64,000 nt of DNA from positions 372,001-436,000 of the forward strand of contig CBDFNO010000012.1 of NCBI GenBank assembly GCA_965250265.1, read 5' to 3'. The notes below the pieces were generated by a model, which worked only from the letters and a program-made list of their open reading frames with translations, was not told the origin of the DNA and did not search any database. Shown in pieces: positions 45,552 through 54,328 of the stretch. The DNA comes from PRS1 sp965250265. Lineage in GTDB: Bacteria; Bacteroidota; Bacteroidia; Flavobacteriales; Flavobacteriaceae. The translations under genes were made by a program, and so were the position numbers. The stretch's first letter is position 1. Each line of letters starts with the position of its first letter.

Positions 45552-46829
45552 ATGAATCAGCGCAGAGCCTTCTTAAGAAACACCGCATTAGCAGCAATTT
45601 CAGCACCATTCATATCCTTTGATACTAAAAAAGAGTGGTCGCTTAATAGTCTACGTGAATTATATAGCGACCCGGAAGACTATTGGAGAATGATTCGACA
45701 ACAATTCCCTCTTAAGGAAGGGCAAACCTATTTTAACAACGGCACAATGGGACCAACATCGGGTTATGTACTTGATAAGATGATTCATCACATGCTACAT
45801 TATAACAAGGAAGCAGCTACTATAGATTACAAAAATGGCTCGGGTCCTGAACTATTGAGTGGTTATTTTCCATATGTGGAGCTTCGTACAAAACTAGCCA
45901 GGATCATTAATTGTGACTATAAAGAAATTTCATTGACACAAAATGCAACCTTTGGCATGAACTATATTGGCATGGGACTGGATCTTAAGGCTGGCGATGA
46001 GCTTCTCAATACCAATCAGGAACATGGTGGTGGCTTTGGTGCCTGGCAATTGCTTGCCAAAAGAAAAGGCTGCATATACAAGCAGGCTACCATGCCAATG
46101 CCAGCTAACGACCCTCAAGAAATATATGACGCCATTTTTAAGGAAGTTGGCCCAAAGACCAAGGTTATAGCCATACCTCATATAATATCGGTGTATGGAA
46201 CAGTGATACCTGTAAAAGAAATATGTGCAGAGGCAAGAAATCGTGGTATTTTTACCGTTTTAGACGGCGCCCAATGTGTGGGTCAGGTAGCCGTAGATGT
46301 ACAGGATATTGGTTGTGATGCCTATTATTCGAGTTTACACAAATGGTTTTTAGCACCTGCAGGTAGTGGTATTTTGTATATAAATAATAAAGTCGTTGAC
46401 ACTATCTGGACTACCATTGCAAGTTACAACTGGGATCATCAGGAAGATCATGGTTTTAGGCTCATGCAGAACGGAACAGGCAACGCGTCATTAATAGCAG
46501 GGTTTGATGCCTCGGTGGATTTCTTCAATACCATTGGAGCCGATAAATGGTTGAGCAGAATTAAAGAGCTCGGGAGCTATCTAAGAGACGGTTTAAAAGA
46601 AATGCCGCACGTTACTATATTTTCATCTACCAACGAAGATATGGCAGCTGGAATAACAACATATGCTGTTAAGGGTATGACAGGACCCGAATTACAAAAA
46701 ACAATGTGGGAACGGGAGCGATTACAACCACGCTCGGTTGGCAAAGAACTATTGCGCCATTCGGTGCACATTTATAATTCAAAAGAAGAGATCGACAAGG
46801 CATTAAGTGTTGTTAAGCAGTTAGGCTAA
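45552..46829 (+). CDS. PLP-dependent aminotransferase class V (isopenicillin N epimerase-like)
   Basis: The 425 residues start with a Tat-type signal (QRRAFLRNTALAAISAP). The class V aminotransferase core follows, with the PLP-lysine in SSLHKWFLAPAGSG and the aspartate/histidine block VLDGAQCVGQ. Members include epimerases, cysteine desulfurases and kynureninase-like enzymes; this one resembles the exported isopenicillin N epimerase-like group common in Bacteroidota. It is flanked by repeat copies 4 and 5 and has visibly richer G+C than its neighbours. Confidence 0.87.
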   Translation: MNQRRAFLRNTALAAISAPFISFDTKKEWSLNSLRELYSDPEDYWRMIRQQFPLKEGQTYFNNGTMGPTSGYVLDKMIHHMLHYNKEAATIDYKNGSGPELLSGYFPYVELRTKLARIINCDYKEISLTQNATFGMNYIGMGLDLKAGDELLNTNQEHGGGFGAWQLLAKRKGCIYKQATMPMPANDPQEIYDAIFKEVGPKTKVIAIPHIISVYGTVIPVKEICAEARNRGIFTVLDGAQCVGQVAVDVQDIGCDAYYSSLHKWFLAPAGSGILYINNKVVDTIWTTIASYNWDHQEDHGFRLMQNGTGNASLIAGFDASVDFFNTIGADKWLSRIKELGSYLRDGLKEMPHVTIFSSTNEDMAAGITTYAVKGMTGPELQKTMWERERLQPRSVGKELLRHSVHIYNSKEEIDKALSVVKQLG

Positions 46830-47135
46830 AGATAATAGAACACTTTTATGCGACGAACTTGCACTGAGCCTGTCGAAGTGTAGGAGGGAAGCAAAAGCGA
46901 AGCTTCACGATTTTTTAAACAATAAGCATGCATGAGTAAATGCCTGCCTGCCGAAACCACTCGTATACCGAAACCTTGGTGAAGGCATGGTGTGTGGAAT
47001 GGTTTTAAATATAAATTGTTGAAAACTATGGAAATCAGTAATATATTACTTGTTAAAATTCACTATATTTAAATTCTCCTTTTTTATTAAATGAATTATC
47101 AATATATAACAAAATTAAACCTGCTATAAATTATA
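46830..47135. other. intergenic region with dispersed repeat
   Basis: Repeat copy 5 fills most of it; the remaining AT-rich bases must hold the promoter of the HExxH-SIR2 operon, where no consensus -33/-7 pair is clear. Confidence 0.5.
46838..47002 (+). repeat. dispersed repeat copy 5
   Basis: It carries ACTGAGCCTGTCGAAGTGTA (copy 2), GCGAAGCTTCACGATTT and TGAGTAAATG (copy 3) and ends GTGTGTGGAATGG. An extra ~40 bases with CCGAAACC sit before the end. Confidence 0.75.
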
Positions 47136-49220
47136 ATGTGGATTAAAATTGATTATAGGCAAGAAGAATTTGAATATGAAATATTTAAGCCAGATATCAT
47201 TTCCGTTTCAATAGAATATTCTTCTGTAGCGCCAATAAATGAAACTGATAAATCTGTTAGATTAAGCAAAATATTCCCATTAGTAGATGATGTTCCAAAC
47301 ATTATACTTAAGAATGGGACAATATACTTTTTCGATTTTGCAAATCCTTATAGGATACTTGGTAAAATAAAACAAAGAGCATCTGATGACTTAAAGAAAA
47401 GTATTTATTTTTCAAATGGTCTTTGTTCAATTATATTAATAACTGATGGTATTAAAAAATATACAGAGTTAAAACAAATAATTAAAGAAGAGCCTGGATC
47501 GCATGAAAAATGGGTAATAAAGAATCATTTTATTTCTGACGCAAAATTTAAATTGCCAGAACGAAAGAGCTTAACAGTTGCTACTATAAATAAATATGAA
47601 GATCTTTCTCAAGTTGAAAAAGCTACACTAGATGAATTTGCTATTTCGATGAAAATATTAACAAGCAAAATTGAAATACATGATATATATAATCTTTCAA
47701 CGTTAAATTCAATGATAGAGGAAGTGAATAGCTTTATTGAAGAATTAAAATATTTAACTTACTTTGAAGGAGAAAGACCTTTAACATTAATAGAACAAGA
47801 TATTGAGTTCTTGAAAGATCCTCTAGAAAATCAAGTAATGAAACAACAAATATTGGATCGATTAATACAAATTAACTCTTCAATTTCTTACGTATCTACT
47901 CAATCTTATTCTGGTGCAGTTCCTATTTTAGAAAGAAGAAGTTTAATTCGTAGAAATAGTTTATTAGGAATTGGAACTACAATTAGAGCATTAAATAGAT
48001 TAGTTGATTATATTGAATCCGCAATTAATGAAGTGGATTTTGAAGGGATTATTACTACTTCAATTTCAAAAGCTTCAGCTTTAGAAGGACTAGAAGAAAT
48101 GCCAATTTATAATTCTAGTAATTGGTCTAAACATAATATGCAAACTTTTAATAATATAAACGAAAACAAAGCTGGTCAAAAATTAGTATATTTTAGTTCT
48201 AGATTGGGTTATAGAGAAACCGAATATTCTATAACAGCTGCCTTAAACTCAATAACATCTGGTCTTTCCTTGGAATGGAGTTTAATGACAATAACACATG
48301 AGATGTTACATTCACATGTTAGGCTTGTTTTAACTTCAATTTTTTATGGTCATGAAGAAAATACAGCTGATCAGAATTTTGATTTATTTTATAATCGTTA
48401 TGTGTCTTCAATGCTTGACAAGAATATAGATGATTACTCTTTAATTGACTCTATTCGAAATATAATATTATCCTATTGTTGTAATACAATTTATTGTGGT
48501 TCTTTAACAAACGAAATGAAGTATGACTCAATATATACGGATGATGGATATAGAGTTGAAGTACCTGAGCAAAACAACTTTTGGGAATTGTTTAGAAATG
48601 AAAATAGAAATCTTAATGAAATTTTTGTGCATGTTCTAGATTTACATTATTTCTATGGTGGCAGAGCCTCTAAGTATATTCCACTAATATGGTGCTCTTG
48701 GTCAGCGGTTCCTCATATTAATGCGGATATTCGACAGTATATTCTTCGCAGTCTCTTGACTATAGCCTCAAAAATTGATAATAATCCATATGAACGATGG
48801 AAGCTTTCTATTTTAAGATTTAGAGACATTTTAGAAAATGATTTTCCAGATAGTCAAAATTATCCTATTTTCAGTAAATTGAAAGAGGTTTTGAGACAAG
48901 ACGAACTACTTATGGATACTTATTTCTTAGCATTTAAAAATTCATTAATAATAGTGGATTTAGTTATGGAAATATTTTATTCAAAGAATATCAGAACTAA
49001 ACTTTTAAATGATGAATTTATTTCATTTAATCGAGATGAAATTAATGAAGAGGAAGAATTGGTTTATAATATTGATAAAGATTTTTTTGATTTAAAAATC
49101 GATTGTCCCATTCCTTTTCTATTTCATTCAACGACAAAAATTTTAAATAATGACTATAAAATTGAGGATATAGAAAGAGAAACGTCTTTTCATTTTCTCG
49201 CTATGAATTCAAAAACTTAA
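47136..49220 (+). CDS. large HExxH protein of a putative defence operon
   Basis: A 694-residue soluble protein with no signal peptide. The only clear motif is THEMLHSH, with HEMLH at 388-392, a gluzincin-type zinc site; HEENTADQ 30 residues later may give another ligand. The regions before (beta-rich, then helical) and after are not recognised. If catalytic, it would be a cytosolic metalloprotease, perhaps acting on a partner or on host factors. It is the first gene of an operon with a 266-residue unknown protein and a SIR2-like NADase, which suggests an anti-phage sensor or activator. Confidence 0.75.
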   Translation: MWIKIDYRQEEFEYEIFKPDIISVSIEYSSVAPINETDKSVRLSKIFPLVDDVPNIILKNGTIYFFDFANPYRILGKIKQRASDDLKKSIYFSNGLCSIILITDGIKKYTELKQIIKEEPGSHEKWVIKNHFISDAKFKLPERKSLTVATINKYEDLSQVEKATLDEFAISMKILTSKIEIHDIYNLSTLNSMIEEVNSFIEELKYLTYFEGERPLTLIEQDIEFLKDPLENQVMKQQILDRLIQINSSISYVSTQSYSGAVPILERRSLIRRNSLLGIGTTIRALNRLVDYIESAINEVDFEGIITTSISKASALEGLEEMPIYNSSNWSKHNMQTFNNINENKAGQKLVYFSSRLGYRETEYSITAALNSITSGLSLEWSLMTITHEMLHSHVRLVLTSIFYGHEENTADQNFDLFYNRYVSSMLDKNIDDYSLIDSIRNIILSYCCNTIYCGSLTNEMKYDSIYTDDGYRVEVPEQNNFWELFRNENRNLNEIFVHVLDLHYFYGGRASKYIPLIWCSWSAVPHINADIRQYILRSLLTIASKIDNNPYERWKLSILRFRDILENDFPDSQNYPIFSKLKEVLRQDELLMDTYFLAFKNSLIIVDLVMEIFYSKNIRTKLLNDEFISFNRDEINEEEELVYNIDKDFFDLKIDCPIPFLFHSTTKILNNDYKIEDIERETSFHFLAMNSKT

Positions 49221-49231
49221 ATATATTTAAT

Positions 49232-50032
49232 ATGGCTATTTTTGACTTAATAAACTCACAACGGTATTTTCATGTTATTGCATTTAAAAATGAAAATAAT
49301 TTCTTCAATAATTCACTTTTAAAAAAGTTGAATATCACTGTTGAAAAGACATTTGAAGATATTTCAAATGTAGAAATTAAACAAATGTCTATAGTTAGTA
49401 GTATTCCTTTTTATAGAGGAGAACAAGATTTCTCTTTGCATGGGGATGGGAAAGCTCCATTTAAATATGATATGGTACTCATTAATTTAAATAAGTTAAA
49501 TATTTCTTTAGTCTGTTTTCCTTTTAAATATCTGACTAAAATAATAATTAAATCATTGGTTCAGGATTATAATATATTATCAAAAAATAATTTCATTAAA
49601 ATAGATTTAAATAATTTTATTAAAAGCAATCAAGACCATACCGATTATTATGGAGATGATATTACTTATTTTTTTAGTAGTATAAACTTAGTTTTAACTG
49701 AGGAGTCTTCGTTGTCATCAGTTAAACTAGTTGGTGACAAGCCCTTGGATTCATCTTTGTATAAGAATATTTTTAAAGATAAAATCAATGATGATAAATG
49801 CAAGCTTGAAAAATGTGTAGTGAAATCTAATACATCAGTCTCAGAACAAGAAGTTATTCCTAAGACTAAATCAGCTATTCATATTGACAGTTTTGGTAAT
49901 TATAAAATTTATATCCATTCCACAGGAAAAAATATTATTACTATTCCTTTGCTATTCAAACATATAAATGATTTAAATTGTTTAATAGAAACGCCAATAA
50001 ATCCAGTTAATAATTTAAAAGATGAAGAATAA
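49232..50032 (+). CDS. unknown protein, middle gene of the SIR2 operon
   Basis: A 266-residue soluble protein, not recognised. Alternating hydrophobic stretches (VIAFKN, YDMVLINLNKLNISLVCF) suggest a mixed alpha/beta fold up to about residue 160, then a charged linker with CKLEKC and a beta-rich end. It starts 11 bases after the HExxH gene and its stop overlaps the start of the SIR2-like gene (TAATG). Tight coupling implies a complex or regulated stoichiometry. Confidence 0.65.
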   Translation: MAIFDLINSQRYFHVIAFKNENNFFNNSLLKKLNITVEKTFEDISNVEIKQMSIVSSIPFYRGEQDFSLHGDGKAPFKYDMVLINLNKLNISLVCFPFKYLTKIIIKSLVQDYNILSKNNFIKIDLNNFIKSNQDHTDYYGDDITYFFSSINLVLTEESSLSSVKLVGDKPLDSSLYKNIFKDKINDDKCKLEKCVVKSNTSVSEQEVIPKTKSAIHIDSFGNYKIYIHSTGKNIITIPLLFKHINDLNCLIETPINPVNNLKDEE

Positions 50033-50937
50033 TGGCTTTTGAAGAATTTAAGGTAAAGAAATTAGCAATTAATTTTCTAGCTAAGCAATTGATAAAAGGA
50101 AATTTAACACTTTTTTTGGGAGCAGGTACATCAAAAGGATTTGGACTTCCAAATTGGTTAGAACTAGTAAATGGTTTAAGAGAAAAAGTGGGATTAAAAA
50201 AAATAGTAGATTATACTACAGCTGAAGATTTACAAAATGCAGCAGATGAAGTATTAGATATTTTAAAGGATAATCAGATATTAATAGAAGAAATACGTCA
50301 AATATTATACGAAGGAAAAAATGAATTGGATGTAAAACTTGCTTATGAAAATCATTTATTAGTAGCGATTGCCTCTTTAATGATAGGTAGTAAAAGAGGT
50401 CATGTTAAGAATGTAATTACACTTAACTATGATAGTATGCTTGAATGGTATTTACAAATGTTTGGGTATATGGTTAATTCTATATATGAAATACCTACTC
50501 TTGAAGGTTCAGAGGATGTTAAGATATATCATCCACATGGTTATGTACCGCATCCAATGATTAGCAAAATTTCCAGTAATTTTGTAATTTTAGGATTGCA
50601 TGATGCAAACAAAAGACTTGGTAATCCGCATGATCCATGGTTTGAAAAAACAAGATCCTTACTTGAATCTAGTACTTGTTTATTTATAGGGTTATCTGGC
50701 CAAACTCTATCAGATAGGGTTATTGCTCCTTTATTAGCATCAACAGGTGAGAAATTAAAAGGTAAAAGGCCTTTAGGAATATGGATCTCTAAAGATAAAT
50801 TAACAGATAATAAAATAAAACAGTATGAAAGAAATAATATATATCCAATTGAAATTCAAGACGTATATGAAATAACAGAATTTATTTTGAAGATAAGCCA
50901 AGAAGCTTTGAAGCTGACTATACAAAATCAAAAATAA
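50032..50937 (+). CDS. SIR2-like NADase
   Basis: The 301 residues match the SIR2_2 group. FLGAGTSKGFGLP (GAGTS at 30-34) is the NAD pocket, TLNYD has asparagine 132, YHPHGY has the catalytic-type histidine 169, and GLSGQTLSD closes the site. All key positions are filled, so NAD cleavage is expected. In anti-phage systems such domains (ThsA of Thoeris, DSR, SIR2-HerA) kill infected cells by emptying NAD. The gene overlaps the previous one by one base, making it the probable effector of the operon. Confidence 0.85.
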   Translation: MAFEEFKVKKLAINFLAKQLIKGNLTLFLGAGTSKGFGLPNWLELVNGLREKVGLKKIVDYTTAEDLQNAADEVLDILKDNQILIEEIRQILYEGKNELDVKLAYENHLLVAIASLMIGSKRGHVKNVITLNYDSMLEWYLQMFGYMVNSIYEIPTLEGSEDVKIYHPHGYVPHPMISKISSNFVILGLHDANKRLGNPHDPWFEKTRSLLESSTCLFIGLSGQTLSDRVIAPLLASTGEKLKGKRPLGIWISKDKLTDNKIKQYERNNIYPIEIQDVYEITEFILKISQEALKLTIQNQK

Positions 50938-50962
50938 CTTTTTTATATTAAATTAATTGTGC

Positions 50963-50970
50963 TAAATTTG
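50963..50970 (+). promoter_or_regulatory. -7 promoter element before the 80-residue gene
   Basis: TAAATTTG matches TAnnTTTG and is followed by CACTCGC, a common context at strong flavobacterial promoters. No clean TTG is seen 20 bases upstream. The start codon is 18 bases downstream. Confidence 0.5.
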
Positions 50971-50987
50971 CACTCGCTTTCAAAACA

Positions 50988-51230
50988 ATGAAAAAATCCA
51001 AAATAATAAGAAGATTTGAAAGATTCATGTTTCATGGTGTTCCAGAAAGACCTGAACCAACATTTCAAAGAAACGACAATCCTAATTACACTGATAGACA
51101 TACAGGTAAATCAAATTACTCTGTAAAACAAGAAAATAATAAGGGTAAAGCTATACTTATTGGTTATATAAAGGACAATTTTGAAACTCAAAAAGAAACC
51201 TTTATAAAAGTTTCTACTGAAATTAAATAA
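50988..51230 (+). CDS. small basic hypothetical protein
   Basis: An 80-residue basic protein starting MKKSKIIRRFERFMFHG, with no signal peptide or membrane segment. It has its own strong-looking promoter element, so it is not simply part of the SIR2 operon. No family is recognised. Confidence 0.65.
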   Translation: MKKSKIIRRFERFMFHGVPERPEPTFQRNDNPNYTDRHTGKSNYSVKQENNKGKAILIGYIKDNFETQKETFIKVSTEIK

Positions 51231-51392
51231 GAACTTCCGTCCTATACGGCTTCATAAAATTTTATTCATTTCATTCTTATTGTTTTTTAAAGGAATTCAT
51301 GAATCTTTAATAAGATTTACCTAAAGGTTAATCTCATTATTCTGCAAGCCTCTGCTAATTTTTAATATTAAAAATTATCTTTATCAAAATTT

Positions 51393-52508
51393 ATGAAATT
51401 AATAGTTGACTTTATTCTAATAATTGGAATTCTACTAAATCTTTTTGTTTTAATAGGGCTCATACGCCTTAAGGAAAGGAAATTACCGCAGCAAATATTG
51501 ATTATATTTTGGCTATTAGTCTTGATTAATATTCTTCATTCTTATACAGCATTACATAATTTAAGGTATTTTAATCGAGCCACTTTTATTTTTGAAGACG
51601 GTTCTCGATTTATTTTAGCACCAATAGTTTATATCTATTTTAAGTCCATTTTTTTTCAGCATGCAAATTTTATAAAAAAGAATGCGGTACACTTTATTCC
51701 GTTCCTCTTATATTTTGTGGTATATACTATACCAAGATTAGTTAATATATTAAGTGAACCAGATGTTTTTAGGCATATATCTATAATCGATCAATCTATT
51801 AACCTGGCTTTGGTGAAAGATATGTTTTTTATTGGATATTTTATCCTCTCTTTAAAGCTGTTATATCAAGCTAAGGCAACTATGAAACATCATTATTCAA
51901 ATATAAAAGAGAAAGATTTTTCTTGGTTAGAAAAATTTTTACTTAGCTTTTTTGGAGTCATAGTTGCAGATTTTATTATTACATTATGTGAAATATTTTT
52001 TGAGTATAATGTTTTATGGGATGATTTCATTACGTTGGTACTGCTTATAACTTCAATGGCTTATTTGGGTTATAACGGATTGACACAATCTACTATTTTT
52101 CTTCCGAATTTTTTAATTGAAAAGTATAATGGGAACCGAAATTATATATTGTCAAAAACGGATGAAGCATCGGATGCATTAAAATCAAAGCTGGAATACA
52201 TTATAAAAAATGATAAAGTCTACCTAAATTCAGATTTAACCTTACGGACTTTAGCTGAAAAAATTGGTGTGTCTGAACGAAAACTCTCTGCGTTTTTAAA
52301 TAATGAAATGCAGGTTTCTTTTTACGATTTTATTAATTCGTATAGAATTACAGAAGCCAAAAAGCGGTTATTATCTAGTGATTACGAGAAATACACTATC
52401 GCAGGCATAGGACATTCTTGTGGGTTTAATTCGAGAAGCAGTTTCTTTAAGATCTTCAAAAAAGAAACAGGTATTTCTCCTTCTGCTTACAAGAAAACAG
52501 TAATATAG
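51393..52508 (+). CDS. AraC-family regulator with multi-pass N-terminus
   Basis: About seven membrane segments fill residues 1-230. The C-terminal AraC domain has LRTLAEKIGVSERKLSAFLN, VSFYDFINSYRITEAKKRLL and CGFNSRSSFFKIFKK, with TGISPSAYKK at the end, so both HTH motifs are complete. The architecture is the same as the regulators at 32803 and 57131. It lies directly before the frameshifted serine hydrolase, a likely former target. Confidence 0.9.
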   Translation: MKLIVDFILIIGILLNLFVLIGLIRLKERKLPQQILIIFWLLVLINILHSYTALHNLRYFNRATFIFEDGSRFILAPIVYIYFKSIFFQHANFIKKNAVHFIPFLLYFVVYTIPRLVNILSEPDVFRHISIIDQSINLALVKDMFFIGYFILSLKLLYQAKATMKHHYSNIKEKDFSWLEKFLLSFFGVIVADFIITLCEIFFEYNVLWDDFITLVLLITSMAYLGYNGLTQSTIFLPNFLIEKYNGNRNYILSKTDEASDALKSKLEYIIKNDKVYLNSDLTLRTLAEKIGVSERKLSAFLNNEMQVSFYDFINSYRITEAKKRLLSSDYEKYTIAGIGHSCGFNSRSSFFKIFKKETGISPSAYKKTVI

Positions 52509-52633
52509 TAGTCTCTTTGCGTGCAGAAAGACTAACTTTTTTTAATTCATTATATTTAAGAAATAAATTATAGAATATTTGCTTCAAGATATTTTGAACA
52601 TCAATTTATTTCATCAATCAAATATAATTTAAC

Positions 52634-54101
52634 ATGAAAAAATCACTCATTATTTTACTCGCCATCTCTCTGTTTTCTTGTAAAGAATCAAAAGAAAACA
52701 AAGTCCAAAAAACCATTGCACTGGATACATCTACGGCACATCAAGAAGCCATAGTTAATAATTTAACCCCTTTCTATTATTTAAAAGGCAAAGCAAAAAT
52801 ACAAAGCGTAGAAGACCTTATGCTGAAATATAAAGTTCCTGGTCTCCGAATAGTTTTTGTTGACAAAGGTGAAATCTCTTGGTCTAAAAACTATGGGTAT
52901 GCAAACCTTAAAGATTCTATCAAAATTGATAATAAAACGGTTTTTACAGGAGCTTCATTAGGTAGGCCAATAACAACTATGGCTGCTTTAAATCTTGTAG
53001 AGCAAGAAATTTTAGACTTAGATGAAGATGTAAATAATAAACTAAAAGGTTGGAAAGTACCTACAAACGAATTTACCAAAAAAGAAAAAGTCACACTACG
53101 AAGACTTATTGGTCATACCTCAGGATTTAATAGATATTATGGAGCAAATTATATGCCTTATGAAGAATTGCCTACAATTGAGCAAACATTAAGAGGAGAA
53201 AAGCCTTCTAAACATCCTGCCGCGAAATTAGTATCTGTTCCTGGTGAAAAATATAGATATTCTAATCCTGGATATTTAATTTTAGAAAAATTGATGGAAG
53301 ATGTTACCGATAAGAAGTTTGAAAACATCATAGATGAATTGGTTTTTGTGCCAAGTGAAATGAAAAACAGTTCATTTGTACAACCAATTCCTAAACGACT
53401 TATGGCTACAAAAGCCGTCGGTTATTCAGAAAATTTGCAACCGCAACCCTATAATATAATCACTTTCAAAGCTGCAGGAGGTATTTGGACAACTCCTGAC
53501 GACTTGGCAAGGTTCACATTAACACTGCTTAACGATCATAATAAAGGGACTCATAATATACTGTCACAAGAAATGACCAATAAGGTATTTAACAGAGGTT
53601 CAAAACTCGAGAAACTAGGATTTACTTTATGGAATTGGAAAAATAATATAGATGATATCTCTTTTAGACATACGGGACAAAATTATGGTTTTACCTCGCT
53701 CATTTTTGGGTCTGTAAACAAGGAACAAGCTGTTATTGTAATGGCAAAATGGAGTTAATACTCAAGAGTTGTTCAATCATATACAAAGAGCTGTAGCGGA
53801 GGAATATAATTGGGATTATTTCAGGCCAATAGTCTATGAGCCTATCGATGTTAGCGATAAAGATTTAAATACGTACACGGGGCTATTTGATTGGGAAGAT
53901 CGCTTTGTTGTTGTTACAAATGAGCACGATGTTTTGTACATCCAAATAAATAATGAAAGACACAAACTCATCCCAGTTGGTGAAAATGTATTTTTAGTCC
54001 CTGATAAATCACTCATTGTTATCTTTCCTAAAGAAGGTGGAAAAAATTTAGCATTCTGGGATACTAATGGAGATTACTCTGAAGCAACAAAAATATATTG
54101 A
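52634..54101 (+). pseudogene. frameshifted serine hydrolase with altered SxxK
   Basis: A lipoprotein signal (lipobox LFSC) precedes a beta-lactamase-superfamily domain. The nucleophile motif reads GASLGRPIT, so the catalytic lysine of SxxK is arginine. YRYSNPGY keeps the second motif. The first frame stops at 53758 after VMAKWS. The second, from about 53750, reads NGVNTQELFNHIQ and then a normal C-terminal beta-domain to 54101. One extra A in the run 53746-53749 explains the break. Both lesions suggest loss of enzyme function, or a pseudo-enzyme if the frameshift is an assembly error. Confidence 0.8.
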
Positions 54102-54303
54102 TTAATTTGTTTCAGAGCTGTGTAAAATATCCAATAGCTATTACAAAACTTATTGATAAACTATAGTTTATACGTTTAATCTTATTCTTCGAATCGGAAA
54201 AGTAGTCGTCTTGTCTTGTTACACCTATATTATATTTAGTACAAGATATTGATATATTCTAACTCTCAAAAAATCCGTAACTTATTCAACAAATTATTGT
54301 ATT

Positions 54304-54319
54304 GATTTAATATTAAATC
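54304..54319. promoter_or_regulatory. 16-bp palindrome before the TIR gene
   Basis: GATTTAATATTAAATC is perfectly symmetric and ends nine bases before the TIR start codon. It could be an operator for autoregulation. Confidence 0.4.
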
Positions 54320-54328
54320 GTATTTGAT

